Assembly: GCA_964514145.1 (NCBI GenBank)
Contig: CAZEPM010000041.1
Coordinates: 1-16,730 of the forward strand
Reading direction: 5' to 3'
DNA: 16,730 nt
Source: Phocaeicola_A sp964514145
GTDB lineage: Bacteria; Bacteroidota; Bacteroidia; Bacteroidales; Bacteroidaceae
Part shown: positions 1 through 6,429 of the stretch, one piece after another
Layout of the letters: every line of letters starts with the position of its first letter
Position numbering within the stretch: position 1 is the stretch's first letter
Translations under genes and position numbers: made by a program
The notes under the pieces: generated by a model
What the model saw: only the letters and a program-made list of their open reading frames with translations
The model's database searches: none
What the model was told of the DNA's origin: nothing

Positions 1-41
1 GGACTTGTCTTTTTGTTGTCGCCTTTTGGCTTTTCTTTTGG

Positions 42-114
42 TGATCCGCTTGGGGTTCGAACCCAAGACCCCAACATTAAAAGTGTTGTGCTCTACCAGC
101 TGAGCTAGCGAATC
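42..114 (-). tRNA. tRNA-Lys (anticodon TTT)
   Basis: The minus strand folds into a complete cloverleaf. A 7-bp acceptor stem (108-114 with 43-49, one G-T pair) is followed by a D arm, and an anticodon stem CAACA/TGTTG encloses the loop CTTTTAA, which gives anticodon TTT. The T arm carries GGTTCGAACC-type sequence. The discriminator base is A at 42 and CCA is not encoded. It decodes AAA/AAG lysine codons. Its own promoter lies at 151-181. No convincing terminator is seen between 41 and the window edge. Confidence 0.96.
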
Positions 115-150
115 AAACCTTTTCTGCTATCATTTTTTTGATTGCGGATG

Positions 151-181
151 CAAAGGTATGATCTTTTTTCTAATTACCAAA
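151..181 (-). promoter_or_regulatory. Bacteroidetes-type promoter for tRNA-Lys
   Basis: On the minus strand TTTG (181-178) is separated by 19 nt from TACCTTTG (158-151). This matches the -33 TTTG / -7 TAnnTTTG consensus of the Bacteroidetes primary sigma factor with normal spacing. Transcription would begin roughly 30 nt upstream of the tRNA 5' end at 114. It implies that tRNA-Lys is transcribed independently of tRNA-Gln, consistent with the terminator that separates them. Confidence 0.75.
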
Positions 182-260
182 ATAATGATCGCTTTTTTGT
201 AAGTTTTTCTCAGAGAATCTTTGAATTTCTGCGGTTCTGACAAGCTTCTCGCTATGGCTA

Positions 261-298
261 ATGAAAGAAAACCGACCACAAATCTCTTTGGGTCGGTT
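261..298 (-). terminator. Rho-independent terminator after tRNA-Gln
   Basis: A perfect 8-bp inverted repeat (AACCGACC at 270-277, GGTCGGTT at 291-298) with a 13-nt loop lies 12 nt beyond the 3' end of tRNA-Gln. On the minus strand the hairpin is followed by the T-rich tail TTCTTTCATT. It should stop tRNA-Gln transcription before tRNA-Lys. The plus side also has some T residues (CCGTTTTT after 298), but no plus-strand gene ends here. Confidence 0.75.
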
Positions 299-310
299 TC
301 CGTTTTTAGG

Positions 311-381
311 TTGGACTACCTGGATTCGAACCAAGACAAACAGAACCAAAACCTGTTGTGCTACCATTACACCATAGTCCA
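311..381 (-). tRNA. tRNA-Gln (anticodon TTG)
   Basis: The minus strand gives a 71-nt cloverleaf. The acceptor stem TGGACTA/TAGTCCA is perfect (375-381 with 312-318) and starts with T, as is usual for bacterial tRNA-Gln. The anticodon stem ACAGG/TCTGT (one G-T pair) holds the loop TTTTGGT, so the anticodon is TTG. The T arm contains GGTTCGAATCC. The discriminator is A at 311 and CCA is not encoded. It lies downstream of manC but has its own promoter at 411-442 and a terminator at 261-298. Confidence 0.96.
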
Positions 382-410
382 ATCATGGGTGCTAATTATG
401 AAAAGCGACG

Positions 411-442
411 CAAAGATAGACGATTTGTTGATTTGTTCCAAA
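411..442 (-). promoter_or_regulatory. Bacteroidetes-type promoter for tRNA-Gln
   Basis: The minus strand carries TTTG (442-439), a 20-nt spacer and TATCTTTG (418-411), a full match to the TTTG-N19/20-TAnnTTTG pattern. The predicted start is a little over 20 nt upstream of the mature tRNA 5' end at 381. This is one of the three best promoters in the window, with those at 151-181 and 8275-8306. Confidence 0.78.
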
Positions 443-507
443 TCTGTAATCGGATTTTTTGACGTGAGAGGTAAAAATTAATTCTGTTGGATGTTGTTGA
501 TATAAAT

Positions 508-546
508 CAAGCGCCTGCAGTATGGATAAACACTTGCCGGCGCTTG
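508..546 (-). terminator. Inverted repeat after manC, possible terminator
   Basis: An exact 8-bp inverted repeat, CAAGCGCC (508-515) and GGCGCTTG (539-546), flanks a 23-nt loop 20 nt beyond the manC stop codon. It is placed where a transcription terminator for manC would be. The sequence after it on the minus strand (ATTTATATC) is A/T-rich but lacks a clean T run, so it could instead be a Rho-dependent or RNA 3'-end stabilising structure. Confidence 0.45.
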
Positions 547-565
547 GTATATGCTGGGTGTGGGA

Positions 566-1651
566 TTATCCTAGTTTTACTTCCATGTCATTGCGGAATT
601 GTCTGATAGCAGCCATATCATCTTTTTTGCAGATCACCAATATGCCGTCATATTCGGTCACCAGATATCCCTCTAAGCCTTTAATCATGACAGCCCGGTT
701 GTTGGGCAGTATCACCAGATTGTTTTTGCAATCGTAGATGAATGCGTGCGTATCGATTACAACATTGCTGTTATGGTCTTTTGGTGCCATGTTGTAGAGT
801 GTATCCCATCCTCCGAATTCGCTCCATCCGAAATCGGCAATGAGCACATCCACGTTATCTGATTTCTCGAGTACGCTGTAATCGAGCGATAGGTTGGGAC
901 AGATGGGGTAGAGTGTCTTCACGAACAGTTCTTCTGAAGCCAGAAACGATTTGGCGTCGATTTGTTCGAAGGCTTTGACCGTTGCCTTCATGTCAGGTAC
1001 CAATTTGGTCATGGCTGCCAGTATAGCGTTGACGTTCCACATAAACAGTCCGGTGTTCCAGAAAAACTCTTCGCTTTCAACAAAGAAATGAGCAAAATCG
1101 GATTCGGGCTTTTCTGTGAAACTTTTGACTTCGTAGATGGAGTCTTCTTGCTGTTGCTTTATCTGAATGTATCCGTATCGGGTCTCTGCTCGTGTCGGCC
1201 GCACGCCAACTGTAAGTAACCGGTCTACGGTCGACACATACCTGAGGCCGGTGCGGATGGCGTTGGCAAAGACTTCTTCGTTGGTGATGTATTGGTCGGT
1301 CGGGGAAACTACCATACAGGCATTGGGATTGAGTGCTCGCAGGTGGTAGGCTGCCCATGTCAGTGCGGGAACGGTGTTGCGGTAGGTAGGTTCGATTAAG
1401 ATGTTTTCGTGTGGCAGAGTAGGGAGTTGTTCTTTGACGAGATCTACATAAGCAATGTTTGTTACAACTAGAATGTGTTCTTGCGGAATGATTTTAACAT
1501 AGCGATCGAAGGTCATTTGCAGAAGTGTGCGCCCGGTTTTCAGAAAATCAATGAATTGTTTTGGGCAATTTTTGTTGCTGCGTGGCCAAAATCGGCTGCC
1601 TATTCCACCGGCTAATATCACGCAATAATTATTTTGATTGTCTGTCATCAT
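566..1651 (-). CDS. manC: Mannose-1-phosphate guanylyltransferase (GDP-mannose pyrophosphorylase)
   Basis: This cytosolic enzyme joins mannose-1-phosphate and GTP to give GDP-mannose and pyrophosphate, supplying mannose and fucose for surface glycans. The N-terminal nucleotidyltransferase signature is clear: LAGGIGSRFWPRS at residues 12-24 followed by PKQF at 29-32. FTEKP and FFWNTGLFMWN motifs lie further in, and GWSEFGGWDTL is in the C-terminal third, all typical of the GMP family. At 361 residues it is the short, monofunctional form without the phosphomannose isomerase domain of the ~470-residue bifunctional enzymes. The usual SR after WP is SN here, a mild variation. The start offers two consecutive ATGs (1651 and 1648). 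The gene stands alone between the MATE gene (230-nt gap) and the tRNA genes. A possible -7 element lies at 1680-1687. No other capsule or LPS gene is adjacent. Confidence 0.93.
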   Translation of the reverse strand: MMTDNQNNYCVILAGGIGSRFWPRSNKNCPKQFIDFLKTGRTLLQMTFDRYVKIIPQEHILVVTNIAYVDLVKEQLPTLPHENILIEPTYRNTVPALTWAAYHLRALNPNACMVVSPTDQYITNEEVFANAIRTGLRYVSTVDRLLTVGVRPTRAETRYGYIQIKQQQEDSIYEVKSFTEKPESDFAHFFVESEEFFWNTGLFMWNVNAILAAMTKLVPDMKATVKAFEQIDAKSFLASEELFVKTLYPICPNLSLDYSVLEKSDNVDVLIADFGWSEFGGWDTLYNMAPKDHNSNVVIDTHAFIYDCKNNLVILPNNRAVMIKGLEGYLVTEYDGILVICKKDDMAAIRQFRNDMEVKLG

Positions 1652-1679
1652 GGAATAATTTTTTATTTTAGGTTTCGGA

Positions 1680-1706
1680 CAAAGATAAAAATATTTCGGT
1701 GCAAAA
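1680..1706 (-). promoter_or_regulatory. Possible manC promoter
   Basis: TATCTTTG on the minus strand (1687-1680) is a perfect TAnnTTTG -7 element located 29 nt upstream of the manC ATG. The nearest TTTTG (1706-1702) is only 14 nt further upstream, shorter than the usual 18-21 nt, so the -33 part is uncertain. The remaining part of the 1652-1881 gap is A/T-rich and shows no gene or clear terminator for the MATE gene. Confidence 0.5.
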
Positions 1707-1881
1707 GTTTTTCTGACAGGTATAGATTATTGTGTTTTTTATTCCTCACAGTCTTCTTAACATATCTAATAGCTTATTTGTCGGTCTTTGTTACTAAAAC
1801 ATTTTTATTTTTCCATTGGGTGGAGAGTTTCTTTCGGATGAGTTCTTGATAGAGTCAAAGTTTGGGAGAAATGGGGAAGTT

Positions 1882-3210
1882 TTAAGACGTGGGTTGTTTC
1901 ATGATATTCCTGCCTAGAATGGCCTGCATGACACCGCGCATGCTCAAATAGATAAGGAAAGCTAGCCAAAGACTGTGGTTGTGCAAAGTGTTACAGAGTG
2001 TAAAGTAGACAAGGAAAAAGCTGACCGAGGCAACAAACATAGAGCGGAGCATGAGGTGGGTAGAGGTTGTTCCGATAAAAAGTCCATCGAACAGAAATGC
2101 GGGAAAACTTGCGAGTGGTATGGCCAACACCCAATAATAATAGCGTGATGCGACTTCGATTACTTCGTGTTCATCGGTGAGCAATCCCAAGAAAGTTTTT
2201 CCGCCTACCAGATACAGCAGTGTGAAAACAATACCGATACCTGTTCCCCATTGGAAAAGTTGTTTGGTCGTGAGCTGAAATTGGCGTGCGTCGTGTGCGC
2301 CGTAGTAACGTCCGCCTAGTGCTTCACCAGCATAAGCAAAGCCGTCCATAATGTATGAATACAGGGTGAACAGTTGCATGAGCAAGGTATTGACTGCCAG
2401 AATGATGTCACCCTGCTTGGCTCCTGCAGAGGTGAAGAATACGGTGACGGCTACCAGACACAGAGTGCGCAAGAAAATGTCGCGGTTGATTTGGAAGAAT
2501 CGTAGCATGGGAGCACGGTTCCAGAAATCGTTCCAATGCCAGCGCTTGCGCAAGGGAGCGTAGTAGGCCAGCCAAAGACCGACAGCCATCAGGATACCTG
2601 CGTATTGAGCAATGAGTGTTCCGAATGCAACCCCTTCGATTTTCATGTCCAGTAGATAGACGAAACTCAGACTAGCCACAATGTTTACCACGTTTTGCGT
2701 GATGGCAATTATCATCGGAAAACGTGAGTTTTGCATGCCGATAAACCATCCGGAGAAACTGTACAGACCAAGCATTGCCGGAGCGCCCCAAATACAAATG
2801 TTGAAATAGATTGATGCCGCCTCTTTTACTTGAGGCGTTGCGTCAATCAACAGTTGGAAAGCGATGTATCGAATGGGAGTTTGCAAAAGGAGTAACATCA
2901 GTGCAATTAGCAAGCCCACACCGGTTGATCGTAGCAGCAGGCGGGTTACTTCGTCTAAATCCTGACGTCCGAAAGCTTGTGAGGTCATGCCGCTAGTACC
3001 CATACGCAGGAAACCGAAAATCCAATAAATCATGTTGAACACCATACCGCCTACAGCGATAGCGCCAATGTAGATGGGCGATCCTAAATGGCCGACAATG
3101 GTGACATCGATGAGTCCCAGTAACGGGACGGTGATGTTTGAGATGATAGAAGGTATGGCAATGTGTAGGATTTGTCGGTGTCCATCGTTTATCATACAAC
3201 AGAATCTCAT
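1882..3210 (-). CDS. MATE family multidrug/Na+-type efflux transporter (DinF-like)
   Basis: This is a polytopic inner-membrane exporter of the MATE superfamily, which moves cationic drugs or metabolites out of the cell using a Na+ or H+ gradient. The protein of up to 442 residues is dominated by hydrophobic stretches consistent with twelve helices in two six-helix halves. The start of the first MatE repeat is recognisable: ALPSI-like AIPSIISNITVPLLGLIDV followed by VGHLG, the hallmark of the DinF/NorM-like group in Bacteroidetes. The substrate cannot be read from the sequence. ATG at 3210 gives MRFCCMINDG; the ATG at 3195 (MINDGHRQIL) brings the N terminus closer to family norms and may be the true start. 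It follows birA by 36 nt on the same strand with no visible terminator, so birA and this gene are probably co-transcribed. Confidence 0.9.
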   Translation of the reverse strand: MRFCCMINDGHRQILHIAIPSIISNITVPLLGLIDVTIVGHLGSPIYIGAIAVGGMVFNMIYWIFGFLRMGTSGMTSQAFGRQDLDEVTRLLLRSTGVGLLIALMLLLLQTPIRYIAFQLLIDATPQVKEAASIYFNICIWGAPAMLGLYSFSGWFIGMQNSRFPMIIAITQNVVNIVASLSFVYLLDMKIEGVAFGTLIAQYAGILMAVGLWLAYYAPLRKRWHWNDFWNRAPMLRFFQINRDIFLRTLCLVAVTVFFTSAGAKQGDIILAVNTLLMQLFTLYSYIMDGFAYAGEALGGRYYGAHDARQFQLTTKQLFQWGTGIGIVFTLLYLVGGKTFLGLLTDEHEVIEVASRYYYWVLAIPLASFPAFLFDGLFIGTTSTHLMLRSMFVASVSFFLVYFTLCNTLHNHSLWLAFLIYLSMRGVMQAILGRNIMKQPTS

Positions 3211-3246
3211 GTAGCTGGTATAGGTAATAGCGCGATCGGGTCTGTT

Positions 3247-4002
3247 TCAGAACACGTAAGTCAGTTCTTTGAATGAGTACGATCGGAGTTGGCCGGTGGT
3301 ATCTCTGAGCACCATCAGGCCATTATCTTCCACATGGTCTATGCTGGCCTCAAACGTACCGTGTGCATCGCGGTAGATATGCGTACCCTTTGATCTGAGT
3401 AACGAGTTTCGATATTCTTCTCGGATAGCCCCCACTTTGCCGGTTTGCAGGATGCGATAGTAGTTTTCAAAATTCTGAAGAATTTTTTCGAGCAGGTAGA
3501 TGCGTTTGTAGTGTGCACCCGAAATTTGCAGTGTTGATACGGAGTTGATGGCGTCACTGTTGAATTTTGTTTGGTTAATGTTCAGTCCTACGCCGATGAT
3601 GGAACGGGCGATACAATTTTCGGCCAAATCGTTTTCTATCAAGATTCCGCCCAGTTTGCGTTTGTTCCAATAAATGTCGTTAGGCCATTTGATGCTGAAT
3701 CCACGCAGGTGCCTACTTTTGTAAAACTCGTTGACGATACTGAGTGAAATGATTTGAGAGATTAAAAATTGTTGATGAGGGAGTAGGAATGTGGGCTGAC
3801 AGCTGATGCTGAACAGTAAGTTTTTTCCTCTTTCTGATTCCCAATGGTTGCCTCGTTGTCCGCGTCCCTGTGTCTGATAATCGGTTGAAACCACGATAAA
3901 CTCTTTTTCGCACAATGCATGGTCATACATCCGAATCAAGTTGTTTGTCGAATCGGTTTCCATCACGCGGATAAGTTCGAAATGTTCAAGATGGTTTTTC
4001 AT
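3247..4002 (-). CDS. birA: Biotin--[acetyl-CoA-carboxylase] ligase (monofunctional)
   Basis: This enzyme activates biotin with ATP to biotinyl-AMP and transfers it to the biotin carrier domain of carboxylases such as acetyl-CoA carboxylase, in the cytosol. The 251-residue protein has the catalytic core only. GRGQRGNHW at 46-54 is the biotinyl-AMP loop, KWPND at 105-109 is the biotin-binding motif, KLGGILIE lies at 116-123 and GVGLNIN at 137-143. A small SH3-like C-terminal domain follows. The N-terminal helix-turn-helix of E. coli BirA (about 320 residues) is absent, so it should not act as a DNA-binding repressor. It lies 104 nt downstream of yraN and 36 nt upstream of the MATE gene, all on the minus strand, in a probable loose operon. 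Confidence 0.93.
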   Translation of the reverse strand: MKNHLEHFELIRVMETDSTNNLIRMYDHALCEKEFIVVSTDYQTQGRGQRGNHWESERGKNLLFSISCQPTFLLPHQQFLISQIISLSIVNEFYKSRHLRGFSIKWPNDIYWNKRKLGGILIENDLAENCIARSIIGVGLNINQTKFNSDAINSVSTLQISGAHYKRIYLLEKILQNFENYYRILQTGKVGAIREEYRNSLLRSKGTHIYRDAHGTFEASIDHVEDNGLMVLRDTTGQLRSYSFKELTYVF

Positions 4003-4044
4003 AAGCTATTCTTATTTAACGAGTGAATTTCTTGTCCGCTTTCT

Positions 4045-4062
4045 CCACGCCGAAAGGCATGG
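4045..4062 (-). repeat. Short GC-rich hairpin between yraN and birA
   Basis: CCACGCC (4045-4051) and GGCATGG (4056-4062) pair over 7 bp, with one G-T, around GAAA on the plus strand or TTTC in the minus-strand transcript. It sits in the 104-nt leader between the yraN stop and the birA start. No T tract follows on either strand, so it is not a standard terminator. It could be an mRNA processing or stability element. Confidence 0.4.
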
Positions 4063-4106
4063 CAGAGTTGTTGTCAGCAAAATGATGAGGGCTGCCGTTT
4101 TTTATG

Positions 4107-4475
4107 TTATACCCACAAGGGAGGAAAGAAAGCGTCTTCGAGGTGTTCGATGTGATAGTCGCTTTGATTTCCCGTGATGCTGATGATGTCAAACCGCACA
4201 GGTTCGTCGATTTCATATTTTTTTATGTATGCATCAGCCGAAGCTATCAGCCGTTTGATTTTCCAGCTGTCGACCGCTTCTTCGGGTAGCCCGTAGTCAT
4301 CGTTGCTGCGCGTTTTCACTTCTACAATGACGAGTGTTCCTTCTTTTTCCGCCACAATGTCTATCTCTTTTCGTCCGGCATGCCAGTTGCAATGCCTGAT
4401 GCTATAGCCTTTTGTTCGGAGCAAATCGACGGCCAGTTGTTCTCCTTGCTGTCCCCATTGATTGTGTGTCGCCAT
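4107..4475 (-). CDS. yraN: UPF0102 / YraN family predicted endonuclease
   Basis: This small protein has a restriction-endonuclease-like (PD-(D/E)XK) fold, is conserved across bacteria and its cellular role is unsettled; roles in DNA repair or recombination have been suggested. The 122-residue product shows the family pattern: a G-x-x-GE-x-L-A start (G8-A15), then E37-I-D39 and VEVKTR at 51-56, giving the acidic/lysine active-site set E37, D39, E52, K54. The reading frame extends to a TTG at 4496, but that codon lies inside a TAAATTTG promoter-like element. The ATG at 4475 (MATHNQWGQQGE) is therefore preferred and fits family length. It is divergent from the RHH gene at 4553 and upstream of birA on the same strand. 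Confidence 0.9.
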   Translation of the reverse strand: MATHNQWGQQGEQLAVDLLRTKGYSIRHCNWHAGRKEIDIVAEKEGTLVIVEVKTRSNDDYGLPEEAVDSWKIKRLIASADAYIKKYEIDEPVRFDIISITGNQSDYHIEHLEDAFFPPLWV

Positions 4476-4493
4476 ATCAAAAACGTTTGTGTG

Positions 4494-4501
4494 CAAATTT
4501 A
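4494..4501 (-). promoter_or_regulatory. Possible -7 element for yraN
   Basis: TAAATTTG on the minus strand (4501-4494) matches TAnnTTTG and lies 18 nt upstream of the chosen ATG at 4475. No good -33 TTTG/TTG is seen at normal spacing. If real, it rules out the upstream TTG at 4496 as a start codon. It faces away from the promoter candidate at 4513-4544. Confidence 0.42.
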
Positions 4502-4512
4502 ATCTTTTTATG

Positions 4513-4544
4513 TTTCGTTGTTTACTTAACTCCTGTTATTTTTG
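4513..4544 (+). promoter_or_regulatory. Possible promoter for the RHH-tadA operon
   Basis: TATTTTTG (4537-4544) is a full TAnnTTTG match. TTTC at 4513-4516 lies 20 nt upstream (one mismatch to TTTG), and TTG at 4518-4520 is an alternative with a 16-nt spacer. The start codon at 4553 is only 8 nt beyond the element, so the transcript would have almost no leader. Confidence 0.45.
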
Positions 4545-4552
4545 CAGTGATT

Positions 4553-4789
4553 ATGAGCAAAGAGGTAAAAAAACGAGTGAAGATTCCCCCTACGACACCC
4601 AGACGTACGCATCGCATGGTGTGTTTGCTTAGTGCAGATGAAGCGGCAATGGTCAACCGTTATCTCACGAAGTATAAAATCACCAATAAGGGACGTTGGA
4701 TGCGCGAAACCATGCTGGCTTCCGTTTATCGGAAATTGGTGGAGGAAGATTATCCCACTTTGTTCGACGAACACGATATGCGACGCTGA
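4553..4789 (+). CDS. Small basic ribbon-helix-helix-like protein (MobC-like?)
   Basis: Function is not established. The 78-residue product starts with a strongly basic arm (KEVKKRVKIPP, then PRRTHR). A short beta-like strand MVCLL follows, then a helix DEAAMVNRYLTKYKI, an NKG turn, a second helix RWMRETMLASVYRKL and an acidic tail ending DEHDMRR. That strand-helix-helix order resembles the ribbon-helix-helix DNA-binding fold of antitoxins and plasmid MobC accessory proteins. No relaxase, toxin or mobile element is near, so a mobilisation role is unlikely here. ATG 4553 was chosen over upstream in-frame codons because the segment before it reads through the intergenic region and promoter. It ends 6 nt before tadA, so the two are almost certainly co-transcribed. 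The RHH call is inference from pattern only. Confidence 0.72.
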   Translation: MSKEVKKRVKIPPTTPRRTHRMVCLLSADEAAMVNRYLTKYKITNKGRWMRETMLASVYRKLVEEDYPTLFDEHDMRR

Positions 4790-4795
4790 ACATCT

Positions 4796-5230
4796 ATGCC
4801 CGACGATTCTGTATACATGAAGCAAGCTTTGCAGGAAGCTCGATTGGCCGCTTCGCAGGGAGAGATTCCCGTGGGGGCGATTGTGGTGTGCCACGACCGC
4901 ATCATTGCACGTGCTCACAATCTGACAGAGACACTCAACGATGTAACTGCTCATGCCGAAATGCAAGCCATTACGTCGGCAGCCAATACGTTGGGCGGAA
5001 AATACTTGAATGAGTGCACGCTGTATGTCACTGTAGAGCCCTGCCCGATGTGTGCTGGTGCATTGGCATGGGCGCAGTTGGGACGATTAGTCTATGGTAC
5101 GGCCGACGAAAAGCGTGGCTATCATGTCTTTGCTCCCAATGTGCTCCACCCGAAGACCGAAGTCGTTTCGGGTGTGATGGCAGAAGATGCACGCCGATTG
5201 ATGCAGGAATTCTTTCGTTGTCGACGATAG
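4796..5230 (+). CDS. tadA: tRNA-specific adenosine deaminase TadA
   Basis: This enzyme converts wobble adenosine 34 of tRNA-Arg(ACG) to inosine, an essential step for reading CGN codons in most bacteria. The 144-residue protein has the full zinc-dependent deaminase signature: H53-A-E55 with catalytic glutamate E55, and P82-C83-P-M-C86 supplying the zinc cysteines. GEIPVGAIVV at 22-31 and the TLYVTVEPCPMCAGA context are typical of TadA rather than of cytidine or guanine deaminases. The start at 4796 is 6 nt after the preceding stop; a second ATG at residue 8 (MKQALQEA) is possible. It follows the RHH-like gene in one transcription unit. The glycosyltransferase 61 nt downstream has its own possible promoter. 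Confidence 0.95.
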   Translation: MPDDSVYMKQALQEARLAASQGEIPVGAIVVCHDRIIARAHNLTETLNDVTAHAEMQAITSAANTLGGKYLNECTLYVTVEPCPMCAGALAWAQLGRLVYGTADEKRGYHVFAPNVLHPKTEVVSGVMAEDARRLMQEFFRCRR

Positions 5231-5269
5231 TGTTTTCGTGTTGTTCGGATGGGTCGTTCTGCTTGCGTT

Positions 5270-5277
5270 TACATTTG
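5270..5277 (+). promoter_or_regulatory. Possible -7 element for the glycosyltransferase gene
   Basis: TACATTTG matches TAnnTTTG in the 61-nt gap between tadA and the glycosyltransferase. No TTTG/TTG lies at the right distance (the nearest, TTG at 5241, is 26 nt upstream). It lies 14 nt before the ATG at 5292 and 23 nt before the in-frame ATG at 5301. Confidence 0.4.
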
Positions 5278-5291
5278 TCTATTAAATAAAT

Positions 5292-6284
5292 ATGAAGGCG
5301 ATGGAAGATAAACAGTTAATCACTCAGCTCAAACAAAAATCGGCTCAAGAGGGCGACGAATGCCGGACGGTGGAAAAAGCTCCTGTCATTCTTTTCACTT
5401 ACAACCGTCCCACGCACACCCGGCAACTCTTGAAAACGCTGTTGGCCAATCCACTCGCTTCGCAAACCGACCTCTATGTCTATTCCGATGCAGCCCGAAA
5501 TGAAACCGACGAAATCGCAGTAAAAGCCGTGCGAGATATTCTGCACCGTGTGAAAGGTTTCCGCACCATCCGGATTGTGGAGCGCGAACAAAATTGCGGA
5601 CTGGCACAAAACATCATCGATGGCGTCACGGATGTCGTAAACCGCCACGATCGTGTCATTGTGGTAGAAGACGATCTTGTTCTGGCTCCTCACTTCCTTC
5701 AGTTTATGAACGACGCCTTAGACACATTTGCTGACCGGCCGGAGGTTGGCCATGTGCATGCATGTGAATTTACACTCGACCCGTCGATTCCTGAAACCTT
5801 CCTTATCCGATGGACTGGCAGTTGGGGATGGGCTACGTGGAAACGTGCGTGGCAACACTTCAATCCGGACGGAAAAGCCTTGCTGGCTGAGCTGGAACGG
5901 AGACAGTTGACCCGTGAGTTTGATTTCGATGGCAGCTACGGTTACACTCGTATGTTGCGCAGACAGACAGAGGGGAAAAACCACTCGTGGGCTATCCGCT
6001 GGAATGCCACCCTGTTTCTTGCAGGCATGCTTTCGTTCAATGCCGGCCGCTCGCTGGTGCAGAACATGGGATTTGACGGCAGTGGAACCAACTGCGGAGA
6101 CGACGGACAATATGCCACCCGTCTGTACACTGAGAGGATTAGGGTAGACAAGAACCTATTGATGGAGGAAAATGCCGTAGCACGTCGCGCGATGATCCAA
6201 TATTACCGACGAACAAATTCGTTCAAGAGTAAGGCCATCCGTCGCCTGAAAAAAGAAATCAAGAACCTATGGAAAATCAGCTGA
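5292..6284 (+). CDS. Glycosyltransferase family 2 (GT-A fold) protein
   Basis: A predicted nucleotide-sugar-dependent glycosyltransferase, probably acting on surface polysaccharide, LPS or glycoprotein glycans at the cytoplasmic face. The 330-residue protein opens its GT-A domain with VILFTYNRP at 32-40, has YSDAARNETDE (64-74) in the nucleotide-binding region, and carries the metal-binding acidic motif VVEDDLVLAPHFL with E126-D127-D128 (DxD-type). A Trp-rich acceptor-side motif GSWGWATWKRAW (176-187) marks the subgroup. The last 40 residues are basic and rich in Arg/Lys. There is no membrane span or signal peptide. Donor and acceptor cannot be read. ATG 5292 (MKAMEDK) and ATG 5301 are both possible. 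No other glycan genes are adjacent; manC lies 3.6 kb away on the other strand. It converges on the DUF4834 gene. Confidence 0.85.
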   Translation: MKAMEDKQLITQLKQKSAQEGDECRTVEKAPVILFTYNRPTHTRQLLKTLLANPLASQTDLYVYSDAARNETDEIAVKAVRDILHRVKGFRTIRIVEREQNCGLAQNIIDGVTDVVNRHDRVIVVEDDLVLAPHFLQFMNDALDTFADRPEVGHVHACEFTLDPSIPETFLIRWTGSWGWATWKRAWQHFNPDGKALLAELERRQLTREFDFDGSYGYTRMLRRQTEGKNHSWAIRWNATLFLAGMLSFNAGRSLVQNMGFDGSGTNCGDDGQYATRLYTERIRVDKNLLMEENAVARRAMIQYYRRTNSFKSKAIRRLKKEIKNLWKIS

Positions 6285-6352
6285 CCGACAGGGAATTGTA
6301 GATACAATATTGGGAAAACTATCATTTCACGCCCTTTACGAAAATCCGATTT

Positions 6353-6394
6353 AGGCTTGTTTATCGCGCTAATCAGCCTTGTTTATTGTGCTGA
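6353..6394. repeat. Imperfect 20-nt tandem repeat in a convergent gap
   Basis: Two copies of a 20-nt unit, AGGCTTGTTTATCGCGCTAA (6353-6372) and AGCCTTGTTTATTGTGCTGA (6375-6394), match at 16 of 20 positions and are separated by TC. They lie in the 145-nt gap between the convergent glycosyltransferase and DUF4834 genes. No strong hairpin with a T tract was seen in this gap. A role in bidirectional termination is possible but unproven. Confidence 0.6.
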
Positions 6395-6429
6395 CTACAG
6401 CCATGCAATGAGCGATTTGCCCGTATGGA

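Noticed and set aside
1..41. GCC-TTTT-GGC with T-rich flank as a terminator next to tRNA-Lys
   Set aside because: The stem is only 3 bp and the T run is on the plus strand, the wrong orientation for the minus-strand tRNA.
170..481. Short open frames over the tRNA genes on both strands
   Set aside because: They run through tRNA-Gln, its terminator and promoters, and have no protein-like features.
5316..6151. Several open frames antisense to, or in other frames of, the glycosyltransferase
   Set aside because: The plus-strand frame has clear GT2 motifs. The others lack any motif and are explained as shadows.
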